Below are positions 1 to 5,281 of a stretch of DNA of 8,472 nucleotides, one piece after another. Within the stretch, counting starts at the first letter, position 1, and each line of letters begins with the position of its first letter. The notes beneath the pieces were generated by a model. That model had not been told where the DNA came from, did no database searches, and saw only the letters and a program-made list of their open reading frames with translations. The stretch comes from Candidatus Rifleibacteriota bacterium (GTDB lineage: Bacteria > Muiribacteriota > Ozemobacteria > Ozemobacterales > Ozemobacteraceae). Location of the stretch: positions 1-8,472 of the forward strand of contig JAQUZA010000120.1 in the NCBI GenBank assembly GCA_028691595.1, written 5' to 3'. The translations under genes were made by a program, and so were the position numbers.

Positions 1-60
1 AAGCCTTACAAAATCAGCCAAATCCTGATCCAGGCTAATATTTATTCTGGTTTTTGTCAT
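1..60 (-). CDS. Ribbon-helix-helix antitoxin-like protein, N-terminal fragment (runs off the left edge)
   Basis: Reading leftward from the ATG at 60-58 gives 20 codons, beginning MTKTRINISLDQDLADF. A short basic and polar start, then a beta-strand of alternating pattern (TRINISL), then the start of a helix (DQDLADFV), is the typical opening of CopG/Arc-like ribbon-helix-helix DNA-binding proteins. These mostly act as autoregulating antitoxins of toxin-antitoxin pairs. An AGGAG site at 72-68 sits 7 nt before the ATG, and a strong promoter lies just upstream, so the start is well supported. The rest of the gene, and any toxin partner, lies outside the window. From 20 residues the fold is a reasonable inference; the toxin-antitoxin role is only likely. 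It could instead be a stand-alone RHH regulator. Confidence 0.7.
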   Translation of the reverse strand, partial: MTKTRINISLDQDLADFVRL

Positions 61-78
61 GATGTTTCTCCTGTTTCT

Positions 79-107
79 ATTATACGCATATCAGGAAATA
101 TAATCAA
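79..107 (-). promoter_or_regulatory. Sigma70-type promoter of the RHH antitoxin-like gene
   Basis: On the minus strand the -35 box is TTGATT (107-102) and the -10 box is a consensus TATAAT (84-79), separated by exactly 17 nt. Transcription would begin near base 72, so the RBS is almost at the 5' end and the leader is only about 12 nt. On the plus strand a second TATAAT lies at 99-104. The two -10-like hexamers form an inverted pair, so this short region may also serve a rightward promoter or an operator. The rightward -35 box is poor. Confidence 0.65.
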
Positions 108-181
108 ATTTTGTTCAACAGCCAGACCGAAGCCACCCCGAGGTTTAATATGCCGCAAGTCACGCTTCAGATGAGGCCCGG

Positions 182-589
182 TTGGCGGCTAATTTTACCA
201 GCATCAGCAATTCGCTGAAAAACTCAACCGGTTCAAATATTGATAGAAACCAGGCGGTAATGCTTTTTATTGCTGACCCGTTTTTTGATATGCAGGGCCA
301 GAGTGCGCGTGTTGAATTTGAGATTACCCTTCTCAGTCACCTTCAGAACTACGAATTTACAGAGTTTTCTTTTGCGATCATTGAATCAAAAACCATCGAG
401 CCCGATGTTATCGATGCTGATACTTTGCTGGAGGTAAGAATACAGAATTTAACCTTAGACAAGACCTCTGTTATTGATGGCCACACCTACAGGTCTAGAT
501 CTGTCATCAGATGGAAGCTGATCGACGGATCCTGGAAAATTTATTCGGGTCTTCCTTTTCGCAGCAGCGAGCTGTTTTTAAAGGAATGA
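182..589 (+). CDS. NTF2-like small protein, probably with a disrupted 5' end
   Basis: The frame encodes about 135 residues from a TTG at 182, with no clear signal peptide. The N-terminal part is helical. The rest alternates beta strands and ends with a stretch around WKLIDGSWKIYSG, near residues 110-122. That resembles the last strands of NTF2/SnoaL-like alpha-beta cone domains, where a 'W...DGkWKI' pattern is common. No catalytic residues can be assigned. The start is doubtful. TTG 182 has only a weak TGAGG upstream (172-176). The best site nearby, CGAGG (139-143) 6 nt before an ATG at 150, opens a different frame that stops at 216-218. The frame used here is open back to 149 but lacks an ATG. 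I infer either a frameshift near 165-181 or a decayed gene. NTF2-like is a fold-level guess. Confidence 0.45.
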   Translation: MAANFTSISNSLKNSTGSNIDRNQAVMLFIADPFFDMQGQSARVEFEITLLSHLQNYEFTEFSFAIIESKTIEPDVIDADTLLEVRIQNLTLDKTSVIDGHTYRSRSVIRWKLIDGSWKIYSGLPFRSSELFLKE

Positions 590-618
590 ATTTTTCCTCT
601 TTTTGAAAACTTTTTTTT

Positions 619-912
619 GTGACTATTAAAGATGATCATCCGGTCAGCAAACTCGATGAAAATATCAATGTTCAGACTGGCTTCAGAAAAGTGATCGAAG
701 GCATGGATCTTGTATTTGAACAGATCACTGAGATTGCTGAAGTTTCCGGCATTAACGTAGTCAGCGGCAGATACCACATGCTGACTTCTGTTAAGAACAA
801 AAATGTCAGCCTGAAAATCACAGAATTTTCTGACAGCAGTTTTAAAATCACCGGGGAAACAACCGACCTGGCTCTGGTTGTGCTTGTCGCTCTGCGGCCC
901 TTTTTGCTCTGA
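619..912 (+). CDS. Hypothetical protein, possible gene fragment (no RBS)
   Basis: This 97-residue frame begins at a GTG that follows a run of eight Ts (611-618), so no ribosome binding site is visible; the frame is open only from 607. The product is protein-like: a helix around residues 20-42 (FRKVIEGMDLVFEQITEIAE), then strands (INVVSG, NVSLKITEF, SFKITG), ending in a hydrophobic run LALVVLVAL. The stretch 'F..I.E.sGiNVV...nVsLkI' is faintly like an STN/secretin N-domain, but too weak to name. I do not recognise a family. The hydrophobic end is cut by TGA at 910-912; a one-frame shift near 897 would extend it into a longer hydrophobic segment and a KKRR tail. A 3'-frameshifted gene or a remnant is therefore as likely as an intact gene. 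It lies 29 bp downstream of the NTF2-like frame. Confidence 0.35.
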   Translation: MTIKDDHPVSKLDENINVQTGFRKVIEGMDLVFEQITEIAEVSGINVVSGRYHMLTSVKNKNVSLKITEFSDSSFKITGETTDLALVVLVALRPFLL

Positions 913-930
913 GTCTGATTCTGCTGAGTT

Positions 931-1027
931 CTGAATTAAAGAAAAGGCGAGGTATTACGATATGTCTGACCGAAAAACCTTGGTGGCGGTGCTTGTATTC
1001 ATATGCTTCGCCTTTTCTTTTTCTCAG
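931..1027 (+). repeat. Long inverted repeat enclosing the RBS and start of the small secreted peptide
   Basis: The 13-base arm AAAGAAAAGGCGA (938-950) is exactly complementary to TCGCCTTTTCTTT (1008-1020). Flanking CTGA (931-934) also matches the far side with a few mismatches. The left arm contains most of the purine-rich RBS (945-952) of the ORF starting at 962; the right arm lies in its signal-peptide coding region. Folded in RNA, the stem would hide the RBS, with about 57 nt in the loop. That suggests translational control, or simply a fold-back. The arms are real; the function is inference. Confidence 0.5.
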
Positions 1028-1075
1028 GTTCAGGCGGGCAGCAACCCTATAGAAACAATAAAAGATGGAAGGTAA
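962..1075 (+). CDS. Small secreted peptide (37 aa), possibly the 5' part of a frameshifted gene
   Basis: ATG 962 opens a 37-codon frame ending at TAA 1073-1075. The AGGCGAGG at 945-952 lies 9 nt upstream. The product is a clear Sec signal peptide: basic start MSDRKT, hydrophobic core LVAVLVFICFAFSF, and a VQA cleavage site at residues 23-25. Only about 12 mature residues follow (GSNPIETIKDGR). A mature part this short is odd. The neighbouring frame, from an ATG at 1065 to TAA 1128-1130, continues with a polar stretch (NNDWIKIQNNSIAGG). A frameshift near 1062-1075 would therefore give a secreted peptide of about 55 residues. It could be a genuine mini-gene, a frameshifted small secreted protein, or a remnant of a larger exported one. 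Function is unknown. Confidence 0.5.
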   Translation: MSDRKTLVAVLVFICFAFSFSQVQAGSNPIETIKDGR

Positions 1076-1208
1076 TAAGAAGAACAACGACTGGATCAAG
1101 ATTCAGAATAACTCGATCGCCGGTGGTTAAAGTTGACTGACTCTGTTCAGGCCTTTTTATGGTTTCGACTCGTCATTTCTGCCTTTTAGGCCCTGTCTCT
1201 GGTCTCCC

Positions 1209-1226
1209 TGACAAAGATCATTGTCA
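1209..1226. promoter_or_regulatory. Palindromic candidate operator overlapping the -35 box of the large gene
   Basis: TGACAAAGATCATTGTCA is an 18-bp palindrome with 16 of 18 positions symmetric; only the A/A pair at 1215/1220 breaks it. Its right half-site TTGTCA is also the -35 hexamer of the promoter that follows. This geometry suits a dimeric helix-turn-helix regulator that blocks or recruits RNA polymerase. No regulator gene is visible in the window except the RHH fragment, and no link to it is shown. Confidence 0.45.
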
Positions 1227-1249
1227 TCTGTATCCTATGGAGTTAGAAT
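1221..1249 (+). promoter_or_regulatory. Sigma70-type promoter of the mosaic secreted protein gene
   Basis: TTGTCA (1221-1226) and TAGAAT (1244-1249) each match the consensus at 5 of 6 positions and are 17 nt apart. Transcription would start near 1256 and give a leader of about 70 nt before the ATG at 1326. A weaker alternative with TTGACT at 1133-1138 lacks a good -10 box. Confidence 0.6.
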
Positions 1250-1325
1250 ATCAAAATAGGTCAGTTACCGTTACAGAGTGGCAATTTGCCGGCGGTTGCA
1301 AATATATGACCACGGGAGAGAATTT

Positions 1326-4300
1326 ATGACAAAGGTTTTGCGGGTTCTGCTCGTATTTTTGCTTGTGTTTTTTCAGGTCGAAGTCGCAAAAGCACAGGTG
1401 TTTCAAGATTCTTTGCGCAAATTCGAGCGTTCACAGCTTATTAACGCCGCAAAAAAGCAGGTCGCAAAAAAGACTGCAGAATCAGCTGATTTCTGGAAAG
1501 ACGGAAGCTATATCAACCTTGTCGCTCATAATGGCAAGTTTATCAGTTTCGATCAGAACGGCAGCGTAAGAGGCTCGGCGAGCAAAACCCAGGCATGGGA
1601 ACGAATCAGGGTCGTCAGAGTCGATGCCAATCGGGTCGCTCTTTTTGGCGTGCATGGTAACTATGCTTCGGCACGTCTAGATGCCGATGGAACCCCGCTG
1701 AACGTTGCCAACCGGCCCCTTGACTGGGAAACATTTGAGCTCGTCGCCAACGACGGCGACAGTTACAGCCTAAAAGGCGCGAACGGCAAGTTTCTGAGCG
1801 TCGAACCAAACGGCGACATCTTTGTGAGAGCTGATAAAATCAACACCTGGGAAAAACTCAAAGTGCAACCAGCCGATCAGGCCGAGCTTCCCAAACTTCT
1901 GACCGGTACGATTGTCGGTTTCATGCTTGAGTCGGCCAGTAAATATTTTTCTATTCAACAGGATAAAGATTTTGAGATTCTCGCCGACTCTTCTGAAGCA
2001 CGAACCTGGGAAAGATTTCGTCTGGTGAGCAGTGATGGCCTTAACTTCAGCTTTCAGGCTGATAATGGCTTTTGGCTGGCCGTAGATGCAAAAGACAAAA
2101 ATTCACGCCTCTGCATTGAAGAAATCAGCAACGGAAACCCGCAGGTTTTTCAGATTTTTTCTGGCGAAGGCGAAAAAATCTTTTTAAAGGCTGTTAACGG
2201 CATGTTTGTCAGAATTGTTAATGGGCAACCCCGTGCTGACAGCGACACTCCGATTGCCATGCGACTTAAAATTCTGCCGGCTGAAGATGAAATCAGTTTT
2301 ACGCCAATCTTTTCGAAGGGCGGCCTGAGATGCGGTTATCTGAATGAATTTAACCGTGAATGGAGCAGCCGCGACCTGGGTGTGGCCATGGATATCTCGA
2401 TACATAGGCCAAAAGTGCCCAAAGGATGGGCTTTTCTCGGAGATTCACTGGCCGTCGGTGAAGACAAACCAGCCTATTCAACTATGATTATTCTTGATAA
2501 TCCTGGTTCCGGGGATCTCAAAAAACCCGTTGCCTATGAAGAAGTCTGGAACGATAAAGATGCTAAAAAGAATTGCCAGCATCTGTCAATCTGGCGACCG
2601 GTTCCGCCAGAGGGTTATGTGGCGCTGGGCTTCGTCGCTACAAAAGATTACAAAGACCCGGCCAGGGTTTCTTCTCTTAACTCGTTGCGTTGCGTGAGAA
2701 AAGATCACGTTGCTCCTGGTCGCGCCAGTCGACCCGTCTGGAACGACAAGGGTTCTGGCGCAAAAAATCCGCTTTCGCTGTTTGCAATCGGTCGTAATGA
2801 AGGCGATATCTCGTCTCTTCCTCCCGGCACATTTCTGGCGGGTTTTTATAATGATTCTCCGGTTGGCGGCAGTGGTGGCGACAATTATTCTGAGCTTGCA
2901 CCAGACAGTGACTGGTATCTTGCCGGGTTAAAAGGGCGCTCTGGTTCACTGATCGATGCCATAACTCCAGTTTATCGCCGGTTTTCTGAGGTAAAAGAGG
3001 AGAAGCAGGGCAATGAACGCGGCGGTGGTGGTGGCGGCTCTTTTTCTATGATTGCCCGTGAAGGTTATGCGGTGGCTGGTATCAGCGGCAGATCAGGCAG
3101 CCAGATCGACGGCTTCAAGATTCAGTTCATGAAGCTTAATGGCCGCAGCCTCGATCTCAAAGACAAATACGAAAGCTCTGCTACCGGCGGTTCTGGTGGT
3201 GGCGACTTTGTTCTTGGCGGCAAGGGGTGCGTTTTTCAGGGGGTCGATATACGCAGTGGTGGTCTTATTGATGCCCTGAATCTTGTGCCGATGCCGATGT
3301 CAGAAGCATGGGTTATAACTGCCAAATCTCCTGATGAACTGCGAACAGAGGTGGTTAAAGGCATTACCGATCTATATCTCGAAACAAATCGCAACACCAT
3401 TAATGAAGAATCGCGCCAGGCCTTTTTAAAACAAAATCCCGGTATTGCTGAATCAGAAACCGGGCAACCGGGCAGCGATTCATCACCTACGAGCTTTGTC
3501 ATGCCTGCCACACCCGATCTTCAGGTCGCCGAGGCCGGCAATGCAGATGAATCGATGTCTGATGCCTCGACCGTCGACAATGGTAAGACCAGTAAAGGTT
3601 CTTCAGACCCTGAAAAAACCCTCAAAGAAGAATTCGACAAGATTGCCGGCAGTGTCGGAAATGCCTCAAAAGACATGTTTGCCCTGATTGAGAAGGTTTT
3701 TGACTTTCTCGGTTTTGAGAACCCGAGATTCAAGCTGGAAAACGAGACCCTTATTTTGCTGGCTGATCTGCGTTTAAGCCTTTCAGACAGCCTGAAGCTC
3801 AACCTCGATCTGGCTGTTGATATTCCTCTGATTGATACAAAGACAAAGGGAGTTCTCGTCAGATCTGAAATTCCAGGCGAATGGAAAAACCCGTTGGGTA
3901 TTAATGGTCTTACCCTCAAGAAAATTGGTTTTGGCGGCAATATCGGCTTTAACGACAAGAAACCGGGCAAGATTGACCCGACATTGTTTCTGAAGGGGGC
4001 CATGGACATTGGTCTTAGTGGCCCGGTTGAAATGCTGGGTGCCTATGATCCTGCCATGCCAGGGTTTGCGGGCCTCAAGGGTCAGCTGGCCGAAATTTCA
4101 TGGGATGAAATTACCAAAGTCGCCAATTTTTTCTATCGTATTGCCACCAGAAACTCCAATTCTGTTCTGCCTCAGCCTGATTTCCCTCTCGATCTCATCA
4201 AGATCAGAAAAGCCGAATTCATGGCAGCAAAAAAAACCGTGCCAAATCTTGACCTGGTGCTGGGTACCAGGTTGCGTGGCGATTTTATTATCAGCGGCAA

Positions 4301-5219
4301 CGAAGTTGGCAATGTCGAAGTTTTGTTTGCACCCGAAGGAAACACTACCGCCATTGCCATGATGAAACAGCAGGAAATCGGGCCGATCAGCCTGTCTGCT
4401 CCGTTTGGCAGCAAAAACAGCCATGGTGGGCCAATATGCGTAATTGAGCACAAGAAAAGCGGCAACAGCTGTTCTATCAGAGGTCGTGTCGAAGTTGCCG
4501 GTTCAGCGCTCGATTACCTGCAGGAGCTGGGAAAAAGCTCTGTGGTAAAGCTTTCTGGCAATCTGGCCGGCGTTTTGCCCGTGACTTTGCAGGGAGTTTG
4601 CGATTTTAACGACAAGGGTTTTCTTCCCTCACAAAAAATGGATCTCTCTGGAAGCGTCGACAGCAGCTTTTTGACAACGATTCAGGGTAAGGTTATCAGT
4701 TCGGTGCAGAGCGTGCCGGGGTTCGGTGATCTGGTCGCCAATTTTAACAAATCACTTGTCAGCATCGATGCCATTAACATCAAGGCTTCTCTTGAGTCCC
4801 TTAAAAGTGCCAGATTACCTGAGCTTACCGTAAAATTCAGAATTTTCGGTAAGGCCAATGATATAAGTTTAAAAAACGTTGGCCTCTCTGGAACCTTTGT
4901 TTCAGACATAGTTAAAAAGGTTGCTGATGAAGTCGTTAAGCAGGCTGGAAACCTGGCAGCACAGTTTGCCAAAGCCATGGCTGAAGTGATCGGCAAATAC
5001 ACCGGCCAGATTGCTGAAGAAGCCGGCAAAGTTGCCGATGAGGTTGTTCAAGCCGCCGAGCAGTCAGCTAAAGTAGTTACTGAAGCGGTAAGCAGTATTA
5101 CCAACTTCAGCAGAGATGCGGGCAAGAAGATCGTAGATTTTGGCCAGAGTGCTCTCAGCGGTGCGGGATCAGTTGCCGGAGCAATCGGGAGTGGTATTAA
5201 AAAGCTGAAGTTCTGGTAA
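1326..5219 (+). CDS. Large secreted mosaic protein: fascin-like trefoils, Vps62-like region, jacalin-like prism, unassigned C-terminal half
   Basis: The product has 1297 residues and is predicted to be exported. I chose ATG 1326 because GGAG (1315-1318) precedes it by 7 nt and it starts a textbook signal peptide (MTKVLRVLLVFLLVFFQ..., cleavage after AKA at residue 23). An in-frame GTG at 1278 would place 16 polar residues before that signal. Domains in order: two fascin-like beta-trefoils, about 62-180 and 197-318, marked by WERIRV, WETFEL, WEKLKV and WERFRL (W91, W134, W175, W228) and by NGKF-type turns; a Vps62-like (DUF946-type) region, about 335-490, with paired motifs HRPKVPKGWAFLGD and WRPVPPEGYVALG; three jacalin-like GGsGG...GRSGS.ID units, 514-655; an acidic Ser/Gly/Asp linker, about 705-765; an unrecognised beta-rich region, about 795-1190; and an Ala-rich amphipathic helical tail, 1192-1297, ending KKLKFW. 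No catalytic motif is visible. I infer surface or glycan binding, perhaps membrane-directed. It is monocistronic, with its own promoter and terminator. Domain names rest on motif recognition. Confidence 0.85.
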   Translation: MTKVLRVLLVFLLVFFQVEVAKAQVFQDSLRKFERSQLINAAKKQVAKKTAESADFWKDGSYINLVAHNGKFISFDQNGSVRGSASKTQAWERIRVVRVDANRVALFGVHGNYASARLDADGTPLNVANRPLDWETFELVANDGDSYSLKGANGKFLSVEPNGDIFVRADKINTWEKLKVQPADQAELPKLLTGTIVGFMLESASKYFSIQQDKDFEILADSSEARTWERFRLVSSDGLNFSFQADNGFWLAVDAKDKNSRLCIEEISNGNPQVFQIFSGEGEKIFLKAVNGMFVRIVNGQPRADSDTPIAMRLKILPAEDEISFTPIFSKGGLRCGYLNEFNREWSSRDLGVAMDISIHRPKVPKGWAFLGDSLAVGEDKPAYSTMIILDNPGSGDLKKPVAYEEVWNDKDAKKNCQHLSIWRPVPPEGYVALGFVATKDYKDPARVSSLNSLRCVRKDHVAPGRASRPVWNDKGSGAKNPLSLFAIGRNEGDISSLPPGTFLAGFYNDSPVGGSGGDNYSELAPDSDWYLAGLKGRSGSLIDAITPVYRRFSEVKEEKQGNERGGGGGGSFSMIAREGYAVAGISGRSGSQIDGFKIQFMKLNGRSLDLKDKYESSATGGSGGGDFVLGGKGCVFQGVDIRSGGLIDALNLVPMPMSEAWVITAKSPDELRTEVVKGITDLYLETNRNTINEESRQAFLKQNPGIAESETGQPGSDSSPTSFVMPATPDLQVAEAGNADESMSDASTVDNGKTSKGSSDPEKTLKEEFDKIAGSVGNASKDMFALIEKVFDFLGFENPRFKLENETLILLADLRLSLSDSLKLNLDLAVDIPLIDTKTKGVLVRSEIPGEWKNPLGINGLTLKKIGFGGNIGFNDKKPGKIDPTLFLKGAMDIGLSGPVEMLGAYDPAMPGFAGLKGQLAEISWDEITKVANFFYRIATRNSNSVLPQPDFPLDLIKIRKAEFMAAKKTVPNLDLVLGTRLRGDFIISGNEVGNVEVLFAPEGNTTAIAMMKQQEIGPISLSAPFGSKNSHGGPICVIEHKKSGNSCSIRGRVEVAGSALDYLQELGKSSVVKLSGNLAGVLPVTLQGVCDFNDKGFLPSQKMDLSGSVDSSFLTTIQGKVISSVQSVPGFGDLVANFNKSLVSIDAINIKASLESLKSARLPELTVKFRIFGKANDISLKNVGLSGTFVSDIVKKVADEVVKQAGNLAAQFAKAMAEVIGKYTGQIAEEAGKVADEVVQAAEQSAKVVTEAVSSITNFSRDAGKKIVDFGQSALSGAGSVAGAIGSGIKKLKFW
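2865..3290 (+). repeat. Three tandem jacalin-like repeat units within the mosaic protein
   Basis: Residues 514-550, 567-601 and 621-655 repeat one pattern: a glycine-rich turn (GGSGGD, GGGGGS, GGSGGGD), then 'f.l..g..vaGi.GRSGs.IDal'. The closest copies read GLKGRSGSLIDAI, GISGRSGSQIDGF and GVDIRSGGLIDAL. Jacalin-type lectins have a threefold beta-prism, so the three units together would make one prism of about 142 residues with unusually visible symmetry. The third unit has lost the Gly of GRSG. Confidence 0.65.
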
Positions 5220-5230
5220 GAGTAAGAATA

Positions 5231-5274
5231 AAAAATACGCCCCGGGCTCGAATTTGAGCCCGGGGCGTATTTTT
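5231..5274. terminator. Bidirectional intrinsic terminator between convergent genes
   Basis: A perfect 19-bp stem (5231-5249 with 5256-5274) encloses a 6-nt loop. Its core is the GC-rich AC-GCCCCGGGCTC, flanked by A5 on the left and T5 on the right, so each strand reads a hairpin followed by a U-tract. It begins 11 nt after the stop of the mosaic gene and 7 nt beyond the stop of the OPT gene, and serves both. Confidence 0.95.
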
Positions 5275-5281
5275 ATGCAGC

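Noticed and set aside
541..777. 78-codon minus-strand frame across the gap between the two small plus-strand ORFs
   Set aside because: No RBS before its ATG, its product has no domain-like pattern, and it is antisense to two more protein-like frames.
848..1099. 83-codon minus-strand frame with a hydrophobic start
   Set aside because: No RBS. The hydrophobic start is the complement of the small-peptide region, and the rest is a run of Arg-rich low-plausibility sequence.
1133..1165. TTGACT as a -35 box for the mosaic gene
   Set aside because: Good -35 hexamer, but the best -10 candidate (TATGGT) needs a 19-nt spacer. The promoter at 1221-1249 is clearly better.
3012..3040. Glycine-codon run read as a simple repeat or a sequencing slip
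   Set aside because: It falls exactly at the glycine-rich turn of the second jacalin-like unit and keeps frame, so it is explained by the protein repeat.
3521..4009. 162-codon minus-strand frame inside the mosaic gene
   Set aside because: It lacks an RBS and promoter, is Ser/Arg/Pro-rich as antisense frames tend to be, and lies opposite a convincing coding region.
4098..4465. Two overlapping minus-strand frames (117 and 97 codons) inside the mosaic gene
   Set aside because: Antisense shadows of the large ORF with no initiation signals.
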